The notes: generated by a model not told the origin, from the letters alone. DNA of 34,309 nt from UBA6624 sp964507645 (GCA_964507645.1 CAZDPU010000010.1:1-34309); one strand, 5' to 3'. Positions 8,596 to 16,478 are shown, counted from the stretch's first letter. Numbers and translations: made by a program.

Positions 8596-9311
8596 AATTT
8601 AGAAATTAAAACCTCCATCCCTTTCCAAAGTAAATCAGGTTCATATTCATATTGATCTTGAATATGTTCTTTAACATAATCGTACTCTCCACCCGTAACA
8701 GCCCAATGTATTTTATTAATTTTTGAATCATAATAATCTCGTAAATTCTGGATCATCGCAACCCAACCCATGTCAATACCACACCTTAAAGATGAAATAG
8801 ATGTTGATCCTGCTCCAAATGACATATGGTTTTTTGGTTCAATTTCTGCTAAACTGGTAACCCTTCCTAAAGTCTGATAAATAGAACTTCTTCCGGGAAA
8901 CAAATGTCCTCCGCAAAAAACCCCTTTACTCCAAACACTAAATGTAGAGACTGTTCCAAGTGACACAACACCAAAATTTAAGTTCTTAAACATATTGTTT
9001 AAAGCGAGAAAATACAATCGTCTATCTTCTCCAAAAGAAGGTTCACCATAATTCTGAATACCAGCATCTTCTTCAGAAAAAACGTCTGAAACTTTTACTA
9101 TTTTTTTATTCAGACTCAATCCTCCAAGAAGTGCGTTTGTGGTTCCTTCTGACTTTGAAGAAGATAATAAAATTGAATTAAAACTATCTTTGAGGTTCTC
9201 CGGAAGAGGTTCGGTAAAACTAATCTTGCCTATTTTTTTCTGAAGTTTCCCATTGTTAAATATAGCTGCTTTTAAATTTGTACTTCCAAAATCCAAGCCA
9301 AGCCAAGACAT
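8592..9311 (-). CDS. coaX: Type III pantothenate kinase-like protein (CoaX family, altered site)
   Basis: This 239-residue ASKHA-fold protein aligns along its full length with CoaX, which makes 4'-phosphopantothenate, the first step to CoA. Seen are the phosphate-1 motif LDFGSTN (6-12), the GEDRR block (94-98) corresponding to GADR, the GTVSTF block (119-124), the adenosine/PG block FCGGHLFPGRS (about 132-142), GIDMGW, and TGG before the C-terminal helix. In most CoaX the GTA block is preceded by an Asp (DFGTA); here it is Ser117 (VSLGT), and a later acidic residue is also absent. Activity is therefore uncertain. The start is TAATG-coupled to efp. Length is near the family norm. Confidence 0.7.
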   Translation of the reverse strand: MSWLGLDFGSTNLKAAIFNNGKLQKKIGKISFTEPLPENLKDSFNSILLSSSKSEGTTNALLGGLSLNKKIVKVSDVFSEEDAGIQNYGEPSFGEDRRLYFLALNNMFKNLNFGVVSLGTVSTFSVWSKGVFCGGHLFPGRSSIYQTLGRVTSLAEIEPKNHMSFGAGSTSISSLRCGIDMGWVAMIQNLRDYYDSKINKIHWAVTGGEYDYVKEHIQDQYEYEPDLLWKGMEVLISKL

Positions 9312-9868
9312 TAGGCACGTTCAATATAGGAATATTTTTCGGTATCTACTTTAATTTTATCTCCAGCATTTACGAATAAAGGAGCTTGAACTTTCACATC
9401 CCCTTCAAGAAAAATTTCTTTAGTTGCTCCTGTAGCTGTATTACCTTTAACTGCAGGTGGAGCTTCAATAACCTTTCTTACAACATGCGCTGGAGGAGAG
9501 ATTGAAATTATCTTGCCGTCAAGTTTTATCAAAACAACCTTCTCTCCTTCAAGCAACCAATCCAAACCTTGAGCGTTCTCAGAATGGACCCTTTCCTCCT
9601 CCCACGTCTCTTCATCTAACACTACAAGCATATCTCCATCCTTGTAAGAAAGATTGCTTTGAACCTCCTGATAATGGCATTTCTCAACCTTCTCTCCTCC
9701 ATTGAATCTTTTTGAAATCGTTGCACCTGAGCTTAGATTTTTCATTTTTGCTTGCAAAAAACCACTCTGTCTTCCCATTTTCATATGCTCTGTAGAAATA
9801 ATTTTTAAATTTTGCCCCTTGTAGTCAATTACCATTCCGGGCTTTAAATCATTAACATTAATTTTCAT
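9311..9868 (-). CDS. efp: Translation elongation factor P
   Basis: This 185-residue EF-P rescues ribosomes stalled at polyproline. It has the three beta-barrel domains in order: the KOW-like N domain (1-64), the middle OB domain with LSYKDGDMLVVLDEETWEE, and the C-terminal domain with PLFVNAGDKIKVDTEKYSYIERA. The tip loop that carries the modified residue reads EHMKMGRQSGF (27-37), where usual sequences have KPGKG; the residue equivalent to Lys34 of E. coli is Arg33. This rules out beta-lysylation at that position and leaves rhamnosylation or no modification. The gene starts five bases after rpoD and is followed by the coaX-like gene and lysS. Confidence 0.94.
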   Translation of the reverse strand: MKINVNDLKPGMVIDYKGQNLKIISTEHMKMGRQSGFLQAKMKNLSSGATISKRFNGGEKVEKCHYQEVQSNLSYKDGDMLVVLDEETWEEERVHSENAQGLDWLLEGEKVVLIKLDGKIISISPPAHVVRKVIEAPPAVKGNTATGATKEIFLEGDVKVQAPLFVNAGDKIKVDTEKYSYIERA

Positions 9869-9873
9869 ATCAA

Positions 9874-11304
9874 CTAATCAATATAATCTGAAAGTTTTTC
9901 TGCATCTGGAGAATTTCTAAGTTTTTTAATTGCCCTATTCTCAATCTGCCTCACTCTCTCCCTGGTTACATTTAATCTTCTGCCAACCTCCTCAAGAGTT
10001 AGTGCTGTTGAGTCTGTAAGGCCGTACCTTAATGCTAAAACCTCGTATTCTCGTTCGTCCAATAGGTTTGAAAGGATTCTATTTAAATCTCTCTTTAAAA
10101 AATCCTGTCCAACTTCATAATCTGGAAGAGGGATTTTTTTATCTTCAATATAATCTTTTAGCAAAGCATCTTCATCATCCCCAATTGGAAGCTCTAAAGA
10201 CAAAATTCCTTGAGCGTACCTCTGTATCTCCAATATCCTAGCAACAGCTCTTCCCCATTCATCAAGATTTTTTTTGAAATCTCGCAATGTTGTTCTATCT
10301 TCTTGGCTCATTCTGTTTTCAGGAGCCCAACCAACGCCATGAACAGACCTTGGAGGAACGGGGATACTGCAGCGTTGTGCTATCTCGTAAAGATCTCCTC
10401 TTTCTTTTTTCCATGAAGGAGGACGTCTGAATTTTGTTTTAAAATCTTGTTCTGCTGTTCTATATATAGCAAGAGTATCCATTACCTCTTCCTCTTTGTC
10501 GGGGCTAATCAAGCCTAAGGCATAAGCCATCTCTTCCATGTCTGGCTTCCTGCCTTGCTCTTGCTCAAATTGACTTTCTATTTTCCTATAACGATTAATT
10601 GTTTCCACCATGTGAACAGGTCTTCTAACAATATTTCCCTGATCAGCTAGTGCCCTTGTGATAGCCTGTCTAATCCACCAAGTTGCATAAGTTGAAAATT
10701 TAAAACCTTTGGAATGGTCAAATTTTTGAATTGCTCTCATCAAGCCAGAAACACCCTCTTGAATTAGGTCGACAAAAGAAAGACCCCTTCCTGAATATTT
10801 TCTTGCAATTGAAACAACCAATCTGAAATTACTAGATGCCAGCCTTTCGACAGCATCCTCATCTCCAGCATCCTTCCCCTGAGCTAAAGATCTCTCTTCA
10901 TCTCTTGAAAGAAGATAGTCATGGCTTATTTCTTTTAAAAAATATTTAACAGTGTCGGATATGAAATGATCTTCTTCCCTTCTGCGCCTTCTGTCTTTGA
11001 CCTTTTTTGAACCCTTTGTAAGTTCTTCTTCTGTAAAAACCTGCACACCATCCTCTTCCAATCTTCCCCATAAACCATTTATAGTTTCCGGATCCAAATC
11101 TCTTTCTTCAATAAATCGCTGAACCTCATCAGTTGTTAAATAACCTTTTGCAACACTGAGGTCAATTAGTTCTTGTACCAAGTCTTGATGAACTGCAAAA
11201 TCAATGCCGCTTTCAACATCTTCGACAGATGCATCTTCATCCCCATAAGATGAAATCTCTCGCTCTAATTCATCATGTATACCATCAGTTGGATAATCTG
11301 TCAA
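9874..11304 (-). CDS. rpoD: Primary RNA polymerase sigma factor (sigma-70)
   Basis: This is the housekeeping sigma. Starting at TTG 11304 gives 476 residues; GGAGG at 11310-11314 lies five bases upstream, while the longer frame starting at 11316 would begin within that site. Region 1.1-like helices (LVQELIDLSVAKGYLTTDEV), region 1.2, region 2 with NFRLVVSIARKYSGRGLSF, DLIQEGVSGLMRAIQKFD, the -10-reading STYATWWIRQAITRAL and VRRPVHMVETIN are clear. So is region 4 with the HTH LTLEEVGRRLNVTRERVRQI. Region 3 is split by about 80 extra residues (about 271-356) before ILSLELPIGDDED, which ordinary RpoD has directly after region 3.0. It is the first gene of a seven-gene operon. Confidence 0.94.
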   Translation of the reverse strand: MTDYPTDGIHDELEREISSYGDEDASVEDVESGIDFAVHQDLVQELIDLSVAKGYLTTDEVQRFIEERDLDPETINGLWGRLEEDGVQVFTEEELTKGSKKVKDRRRRREEDHFISDTVKYFLKEISHDYLLSRDEERSLAQGKDAGDEDAVERLASSNFRLVVSIARKYSGRGLSFVDLIQEGVSGLMRAIQKFDHSKGFKFSTYATWWIRQAITRALADQGNIVRRPVHMVETINRYRKIESQFEQEQGRKPDMEEMAYALGLISPDKEEEVMDTLAIYRTAEQDFKTKFRRPPSWKKERGDLYEIAQRCSIPVPPRSVHGVGWAPENRMSQEDRTTLRDFKKNLDEWGRAVARILEIQRYAQGILSLELPIGDDEDALLKDYIEDKKIPLPDYEVGQDFLKRDLNRILSNLLDEREYEVLALRYGLTDSTALTLEEVGRRLNVTRERVRQIENRAIKKLRNSPDAEKLSDYID

Positions 11305-11368
11305 AACAACCTCCAAATAAATATTTATTTAACAACCTAAAGAGTATACTCAATTCTAAATAGAAAAA

Positions 11369-12235
11369 ATGAATAAAACCATCACTTGGAGAGGTCCTAG
11401 ATATAAATCGTGGATCAAAAACTCACTGCTTCTAGTGGGTATTATTTTTGGGGGGATCAATACAGGAGAGCCAATAATATCTAACTCATCAATCCTTATT
11501 GAGGTTCTTTGTGGAATTTTTTTATTCTGCCTTACCTCAACAATAGGTTATGCATTTAATGATATTGTTGATCAAAAAAGAGACTTGAAAAACCCTGTAC
11601 ATGCTCAAAAAAGATACCCGATTAATAGCGTTTGGTATTTCTTCATAACGCTCAATGTTGTCATTTTCCTGGGTTTGGAAAATGGATTTATAAGAAAGGA
11701 AATGATGTTTGTTCTTTTCATATACTTCTTGATGACATGTTTTTATTCCAAGTTTTTAAAAAATATACCAATTGTTGAAATCATTGTTCTTTCTCTCCAT
11801 TTTTTATTACGAATACTTGCAGGAACATGGGCTGTAGGCATATATGTCAGTGAATGGCTTGTTGTGGCTGGTTTCATGATGGCATTACTGTTGTCTTTTG
11901 GAAAAAGATGCATTGAATTCAGATTGGCAAAGAATGACTTTTCTTTTAGGCCTGTTCTTTCTGAATATAAACTTGAATATTTGATTGGAATTTCTAAATC
12001 TCTTGCCTTGATAAATCTTCTTATCTATTGTTTATATAGTATCAATACCCCTGAAAGAGGATTATTTTTTCTTGTTTCAACCTTGCCCTTTGTAACATAT
12101 GGGCTATTGAGGTATTTGCTTTTACTAGATCGAGAAAACGTTACAAAAACCCCTGAAGAAATGCTTCTTGGGGACAAAAATTCAATTTTGAATCTTGGAA
12201 TATGGCTTTTAATAGTGGTATATACGCAGGGTTAA
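11369..12235 (+). CDS. UbiA-family prenyltransferase, decaprenyl-phosphate phosphoribosyltransferase-like
   Basis: This 288-residue membrane protein has about eight or nine helices. The aspartate-rich motif NDIVDQKRDLKNP (about 65-77) plus AQKRYPINS matches the ND..D...D..HP.KR.RPI pattern of the subfamily that makes polyprenyl-phosphate-5-phosphoribose. Further matches are the start RYKSWIKNSLLLV (cf. RPKQWLKNLLVF), FYSKFLKNIPIVEI, LRILAGTWAV..VSEWL, SFGKRCIEFRLA, RPVLSEY, LPFVTYGLLRYL and PEEMLLGDK. Such enzymes feed arabinose-type sugars into envelope glycans; the partner epimerase is not in this window. It is divergent from rpoD across 64 bases and heads a three-gene plus-strand cluster. 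Confidence 0.78.
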   Translation: MNKTITWRGPRYKSWIKNSLLLVGIIFGGINTGEPIISNSSILIEVLCGIFLFCLTSTIGYAFNDIVDQKRDLKNPVHAQKRYPINSVWYFFITLNVVIFLGLENGFIRKEMMFVLFIYFLMTCFYSKFLKNIPIVEIIVLSLHFLLRILAGTWAVGIYVSEWLVVAGFMMALLLSFGKRCIEFRLAKNDFSFRPVLSEYKLEYLIGISKSLALINLLIYCLYSINTPERGLFFLVSTLPFVTYGLLRYLLLLDRENVTKTPEEMLLGDKNSILNLGIWLLIVVYTQG

Positions 12236-12242
12236 TAAAACT

Positions 12243-12467
12243 ATGAATGCATCAAAAAGATTTGCGGTAATGATAGAAGATAAAAATTCAAATATATGGA
12301 CAGTTAGTATAAGGGATAGAGAAAAAAATACAATTACTCCAATTTTCATTACGGATAAAATAGATAATGCAAATAAAAAGAAAATAATCATTCTTGACGA
12401 TCTTCTAATAATGGAACCACTTGGTTTCCAGGAAAAATGGCTAAGAGGAGGTTGGGAAAATTTCTAG
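12243..12467 (+). CDS. Small hypothetical protein
   Basis: This 74-residue protein starts seven bases after the prenyltransferase stop, with CAGGG nearby as a weak ribosome binding site. It looks like a compact beta-rich domain (RFAVMIEDKNSNIWTVSIRD, then ITPIFITDKID and KKIIILDDLLIMEPLGF) ending WLRGGWENF. No signal or membrane segment is present. An unrelated minus-strand frame covers the same bases, but position in the operon and amino-acid composition favour this one. The family is not recognised. Confidence 0.5.
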   Translation: MNASKRFAVMIEDKNSNIWTVSIRDREKNTITPIFITDKIDNANKKKIIILDDLLIMEPLGFQEKWLRGGWENF

Positions 12468-12900
12468 AAAAAAAATTCACGAATTCTCTATGCAGGTCCT
12501 GATGATGCATAATATTTCCGACAAAGGGCTTTTGGATTGTTTGGATGGCCTAATCTCTGTTTCTGAAAAAAATCCTAAAAAAGAAATACTTCTTCACAAG
12601 AGGAAGATACAGAAATCTCTGAAAAGCATTGAAAAAAATATTGAGCAAATTGATACATACATCACATTGGCTCTGCAAGAAAAAAACAAAGATTTTAAAA
12701 CATTAGGAAACCCTGAAAAATCAGCAATCAGATATGGGTTTTGGCTTCTTTTGGGGCCCAGGAAGCTTGATCCACCTTTGTGTTCGAAAATTACAGCCGA
12801 CCTTGTTGATGTCTTTGCAGAATCAAGTGCAAGATCTTTGGTTCAAGGCTGTATCAGCTGGGCCTCTAAGAATCAGAGAGACTCAACATTGCTTTTCTAA
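12460..12900 (+). CDS. Hypothetical helical protein, possibly with an ATT start
   Basis: The conventional start is ATG 12490, giving 136 residues, but nothing like a ribosome binding site precedes it. A strong AGAGGAGG (12444-12451) lies eight bases before an in-frame ATT at 12460, which would add ten residues (ISRKKIHEFS). The frame is closed further upstream by TAA at 12442-12444. The protein is soluble and helical, with a Lys-rich coiled-coil-like centre (KKEILLHKRKIQKSLKSIEK) and a C-terminal half containing WLLLGPRKLDPPLCSKI. The family is not recognised. The 3' end overlaps the convergent lipoprotein gene by 35 bases. Confidence 0.5.
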   Translation: MSRKKIHEFSMQVLMMHNISDKGLLDCLDGLISVSEKNPKKEILLHKRKIQKSLKSIEKNIEQIDTYITLALQEKNKDFKTLGNPEKSAIRYGFWLLLGPRKLDPPLCSKITADLVDVFAESSARSLVQGCISWASKNQRDSTLLF

Positions 12901-13741
12901 TTATTTTGTAATTTTTTTCTATAAAATCTACAGGATTTAGCTCTTCGTTGAAGTCAGAAGGGAAAAGATTAATTACCGCTGTTGCAAATCCATTATCCTC
13001 AAACATTCTTACAATATCAGGATCAGCATAATTTGTAAAGATGATCAACTCTGGAGGAAAATCATCCTCAGCCAACATTGATACCTCTTGTGGAAAAACT
13101 AAATCAGAAGGAGAATTAACAATCTTCATATATGGTGCTAAGCTCATATAGCCTAACAATTCATAACCAAATGATGAATAAATAGCAACTCTTAACCCGC
13201 TCGGAAGTTTTAATTCGGGGGTTTTTACAACTCTAATCTTGATTGTAAATTCATTTATTTCCTCACTAAGGATTTCTGCTCTTTTGAAATATTCCTCATT
13301 TTTTGAAGGATTCATCTGAGATAGGAAAGATGCTGTTTCGTAAAGATACTCAGTTAAATAAGCACCATGCAGCCATGGAGAGCCAGAAGTACAATCAATA
13401 TCAATTCTTGGATCCCTCATTGATATAAATGACTTGGGTCTTTTTTCATTAGCAAGCCTGACTGCTTTAATTTCCCATTGTTGACACATCGTCACAAAAG
13501 AAATAAAATTACCTTCCTCCAAAGGATTCGGATTATTCCTGAAAGGATCGTTTGTCTCTTGATATATTGGAACAACATCGTACTCATTCTCAGAAATCCA
13601 GAATATAAAATCTTTTAGTAAGTGATGTGTAACTAATATCTTTTTATTTTCTCCAGGAACAAAAGAACTTTTACAAGAAGGGAGCGTTATCAAAATAAAA
13701 ATTGCCAAAAATAAAAACTTCAATAAGGGAAATTTGTTCAT
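12866..13741 (-). CDS. TroA/ZnuA-like lipoprotein, no ABC partner nearby
   Basis: This 291-residue protein has a lipoprotein signal (MNKFPLLKFLFLAIFILITLPSC, lipobox LPSC). The body has the order of cluster A-I metal-binding proteins: ILVTHHLLKDFIFWI early, a proline/Asn loop, an SPWLHGAYLTEYLYETASFL segment where ZnuA-like proteins have PHxWLD, a long helix (FKRAEILSEEINEF), then VAIYSSFGYELLGYM and PPELIIFTNYADPDIV. The usual His ligands are mostly replaced, so metal binding is uncertain. It is the last gene after tdh-kbl-HAD, joined to the HAD gene by overlapping stop and start. No permease or ATPase gene accompanies it. The family call is moderate. Confidence 0.55.
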   Translation of the reverse strand: MNKFPLLKFLFLAIFILITLPSCKSSFVPGENKKILVTHHLLKDFIFWISENEYDVVPIYQETNDPFRNNPNPLEEGNFISFVTMCQQWEIKAVRLANEKRPKSFISMRDPRIDIDCTSGSPWLHGAYLTEYLYETASFLSQMNPSKNEEYFKRAEILSEEINEFTIKIRVVKTPELKLPSGLRVAIYSSFGYELLGYMSLAPYMKIVNSPSDLVFPQEVSMLAEDDFPPELIIFTNYADPDIVRMFEDNGFATAVINLFPSDFNEELNPVDFIEKNYKIIRKAMLSLSDS

Positions 13742-14085
13742 ACTGTGCCTTTATCTCTTTCGAGATTAATTGCAAATGCTCTTTTTCCAGGTTTGTTTGG
13801 ATCCATGTCATTAATCACGTATCTGGGCCCTCTTTCTATCCCCATTACAAGTCTGTCAAAAGGTATATTGTGTTTTTCCAGCTCTAATAATGTATGGTCT
13901 TTCAATTCTGTGGGTCTCGCAGTTGTCAAAATAATCATATGTCCTTCTTTTTTTTTCTGATACAAAAAATCAACTGTTGGCTGAATCGGTTCTGCTTCGG
14001 TTTTTTTATAGGTTTCGAATTTTCGATATTTAAAAATAGTACCATCAACATCAACAAAATAAGTATTAAATTTTTGCATTTTCAT
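13738..14085 (-). CDS. Small HAD-superfamily phosphatase-like protein
   Basis: This protein has 115 residues from ATG 14085. HAD motif I is FVDVDGTIF (nucleophile Asp12, acid Asp14), motif II is ILTTARPTE with its Thr, and the C-terminal VINDMDPNKPG supplies motif-IV-like acids. A cap domain is absent, as in small HAD proteins linked to capsule or nucleotide-sugar metabolism. The start is set by GGAG five bases upstream and by the ATGA overlap with the kbl stop; a longer TTG start at 14094 is less likely. The substrate is unknown. It is coupled to kbl upstream and to the lipoprotein gene downstream. Confidence 0.7.
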   Translation of the reverse strand: MKMQKFNTYFVDVDGTIFKYRKFETYKKTEAEPIQPTVDFLYQKKKEGHMIILTTARPTELKDHTLLELEKHNIPFDRLVMGIERGPRYVINDMDPNKPGKRAFAINLERDKGTV

Positions 14086-15305
14086 TGTCTCCAATTCTCT
14101 AAATCTTCTTTTGTTTTTCCAAGAATATTTAATTCTTTTCCAACTTTCTCAAAAGAAGAAATAGCTTTTTGAATTTGTTTTGAAGAGTGGGCAGCAGATA
14201 TCTGAACTCTTATACGTGCTTTTCCTTCAGGAACAACAGGAAAAGAAAAACCGATGACATATATCCCCTCTTGAAGCAATTTATCAGCAAATACATTTGC
14301 TAATTTTGCGTTGTAAAGCATTACTGGGACAATTGGATGTGATCCCCTCCTGACTAACAAACCGGTAGACTCTAAACCTTTTCTAAATTTGTCTGTATTG
14401 TGATTTAAATTACCTAGGGGGGAATCTCTGCCTTCAAGTAAATCTAAAACAGCAATAGATGTAGCTGCAACAACTGGGGCAACTGTATTGCTGAAAAGAT
14501 ATGGACGACTCCTTTGCCTAAGCATTGAAATTATTTCTTTATTGCTGCTTATAAAACCTCCATTAGCCCCACCCAAAGCCTTTCCTAGCGTAGAAGCTAT
14601 TATGTCAACTTCCCCATGAACCCCACAAAACTCAGGGGTCCCTTTGCCGCTAGGTCCGACAAAACCTGTTGCATGGCTGTCATCAACAAGAAGAATTGCA
14701 TTATTTGGTTTTGTGATACTTAAAATCTGATCAACTTTAGCTATGTCACCATCCATTGAAAAAACACCATCTGTTGCAACAAGAATCCTTCTTGCCCCAA
14801 CGTCTTTTGCTTGTTTTATCTTTATTTCAAGATCTCTAAGGTCGTCATGTTTGTATATATACCTCTTTGCCTTTGAAAGCCTTATCCCATCAATAATTGA
14901 AGCATGGTTTAATGAAGCAGTAACAATTGCATCTTCCTTTCCCAAAAGTGGCTCAAAAACACCCCCATTGGCATCAAAACATGCAACATACAAAATCGTA
15001 TCCTCGGTTCCCAAGAAAGAAGAGAGTCTTTTTTCTAAATCAATATGTATTTTTTGGGTTCCGCAAATAAACCTGACACTTGACATGCCGTATCCCCATT
15101 CATCTATAGCTTTTTTTGCAGCGTTAATTACCTTTGGATGATTTGCTAAACCTAGATAATTGTTGGCACAAAAATTTAATACTTTTTTTCCTGAAACACT
15201 TATCTCTGTTCCCTGTCTACCTTCTAATACTCTTTCACCCTTCCATGTTCCAGAATTTTTTATATTCTCAAGTTCTTTTGATATTGAATTAATTATTTCA
15301 TCCAT
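14082..15305 (-). CDS. kbl: 2-amino-3-ketobutyrate CoA ligase (glycine C-acetyltransferase)
   Basis: This 407-residue PLP enzyme of the alpha-oxoamine synthase family converts 2-amino-3-oxobutyrate and CoA into glycine and acetyl-CoA. Diagnostic features are WKGERVLEGRQGTEI near the start, NYLGLANHPKVI, VRFICGTQKIHIDLE, LNHASIIDG with PLP-stacking His134, VDDSHATGFVGPSGKG with Asp208 and His211, STLGKALGGANGG with Schiff-base Lys242, and SRPYLFSNTVAP. Length matches E. coli Kbl. It follows tdh by two bases, so the two form the threonine-to-glycine pathway. Confidence 0.95.
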   Translation of the reverse strand: MDEIINSISKELENIKNSGTWKGERVLEGRQGTEISVSGKKVLNFCANNYLGLANHPKVINAAKKAIDEWGYGMSSVRFICGTQKIHIDLEKRLSSFLGTEDTILYVACFDANGGVFEPLLGKEDAIVTASLNHASIIDGIRLSKAKRYIYKHDDLRDLEIKIKQAKDVGARRILVATDGVFSMDGDIAKVDQILSITKPNNAILLVDDSHATGFVGPSGKGTPEFCGVHGEVDIIASTLGKALGGANGGFISSNKEIISMLRQRSRPYLFSNTVAPVVAATSIAVLDLLEGRDSPLGNLNHNTDKFRKGLESTGLLVRRGSHPIVPVMLYNAKLANVFADKLLQEGIYVIGFSFPVVPEGKARIRVQISAAHSSKQIQKAISSFEKVGKELNILGKTKEDLENWRQ

Positions 15306-15307
15306 AT

Positions 15308-16354
15308 TTAATTTGGGAAGAGTGCAATCTTTCCAGAAACTCCTTTTTTCATAAGTTCAAATGCCTCTTCATATTCTTCAATTTTGAAACTATGAGTTAA
15401 TAAATCTTTTGGATTGAAACCTTTGGTGTAAATCAAATCATCAACCTGTTTCCAGGTTTCCCAAATCAATCTCCCCGTTATGCCTTTTAGCTTCAATCCC
15501 TTAAATACAATATTTTCGTTTAAGGCCACTTTTACATCGCCTGGAAACAACCCCAAGAGCGCGACGTCTCCACCATGTGAGATAGACCCTAAACCTTGGT
15601 TTAAAGCCTCATTTGATCCTGAAATCTCAAGAAGAACATCAAACATTTCCCCTCTCGTTCTTTCCTCTATAACTGAATGTAAGTTTTCTTTTAGAGGGTT
15701 GATTGCATAACTTGCACCAAGATGAATTGCCTTTTCTCTTCTTTCTTTTTGTATCTCGCTAACAAATATATCTTTTGCACCAAAAGCCCTGGCTGCCGCC
15801 ACCGTCATTAAACCCAAGGGTCCTGCTCCAGTAATTAAAATATTTTTTTCCTGTATTGGCTGCGCCATTACGGTTTGAACAGCATTTCCTAAAGGCTCTT
15901 TTAGGCTAATTGTGACCGGATCCGTTCCCTCTCTTGCTTTCCAACAATTTTCTACAGGAATCGTTACCCATTCCGAAAATGATCCATCTTTATGAAAGCC
16001 TAAAATCTCCCCTAGGGAGCAAAGATGTTTTTTGTTTTTTTTACAAGACTTGCAATTACCACAAAACAAATGTGTTTCAACAGAAACCAAATCCCCAACT
16101 TTTAAATTAAACTTTTTCAAATCAACATCAGTACCAAAATCTATGATTTCCCCACAAGTTTCATGTCCAACACCTAATGGAATCCTCGGAACAAAATCAT
16201 TTGCCCAATTATTCCATTCCCAAAGATGAAGATCGGATCCGCAAATAGTTGCCACCTTGACTTTCAAAAGAACCTCATTGCTTTTTGGTTCAGGAATGTC
16301 TTTATCCATGAGTTCAAAACCTAAACTTCTGGATGTTTTGACTAAACTTTTCAT
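15308..16354 (-). CDS. tdh: L-threonine 3-dehydrogenase
   Basis: This 348-residue zinc medium-chain dehydrogenase oxidises threonine to 2-amino-3-oxobutyrate with NAD+. Catalytic zinc ligands are Cys38 in ICGSDLH and the His64-Glu65 pair in GVGHETCGE; the structural zinc site is Cys98, 101, 104 and 112. The Rossmann motif GAGPLGLM follows at about residue 176, and ITGRLIWETWKQVDDL near residue 300 is characteristic of Tdh. Length is normal. No strong ribosome binding site is seen upstream of ATG 16354; the tRNA-Thr gene ends 36 bases before it. kbl follows directly. Confidence 0.93.
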   Translation of the reverse strand: MKSLVKTSRSLGFELMDKDIPEPKSNEVLLKVKVATICGSDLHLWEWNNWANDFVPRIPLGVGHETCGEIIDFGTDVDLKKFNLKVGDLVSVETHLFCGNCKSCKKNKKHLCSLGEILGFHKDGSFSEWVTIPVENCWKAREGTDPVTISLKEPLGNAVQTVMAQPIQEKNILITGAGPLGLMTVAAARAFGAKDIFVSEIQKERREKAIHLGASYAINPLKENLHSVIEERTRGEMFDVLLEISGSNEALNQGLGSISHGGDVALLGLFPGDVKVALNENIVFKGLKLKGITGRLIWETWKQVDDLIYTKGFNPKDLLTHSFKIEEYEEAFELMKKGVSGKIALFPN

Positions 16355-16390
16355 TAAATTAATTCTATTTTACAAAAGGGATTTAAAGTT

Positions 16391-16462
16391 AGCCAGCGGA
16401 GGGATTCGAACCCCCGACCTACGGTTTACAAAACCGCAGCTCTACCACTGAGCTACGCTGGC
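16391..16462 (-). tRNA. tRNA-Thr (anticodon UGU)
   Basis: A full cloverleaf is found on the minus strand: acceptor GCCAGCG paired with CGCTGGC, D arm GCTC-AGTGGTA-GAGC, anticodon stem GCGGT/ACCGT with loop TTTGTAA, a five-base variable loop, and T arm with TTCGAAT loop. The anticodon TGT lies at 16430-16428, reading threonine ACA/ACN. The discriminator is T and CCA is not encoded (TAAC follows). The gene begins only 16 bases after the stop of the PQQ-propeller gene and is followed 36 bases later by tdh, so it is probably cut out of a longer transcript or has a promoter inside the upstream gene. Confidence 0.95.
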
Positions 16463-16478
16463 AAAATTGAAATTTTTT

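Noticed and set aside
9874..11316. rpoD start at TTG 11316
   Set aside because: That codon directly precedes and runs into the GGAGG; the TTG at 11304 is correctly spaced behind it.
12209..12391. Minus-strand 60-residue hydrophobic frame
   Set aside because: It lies over a plus-strand operon gene with better context and appears to be its antisense shadow.
15308..16354. Generic sorbitol or xylitol dehydrogenase instead of tdh
   Set aside because: ITGRLIWETWKQ and the adjacent kbl favour threonine dehydrogenase.
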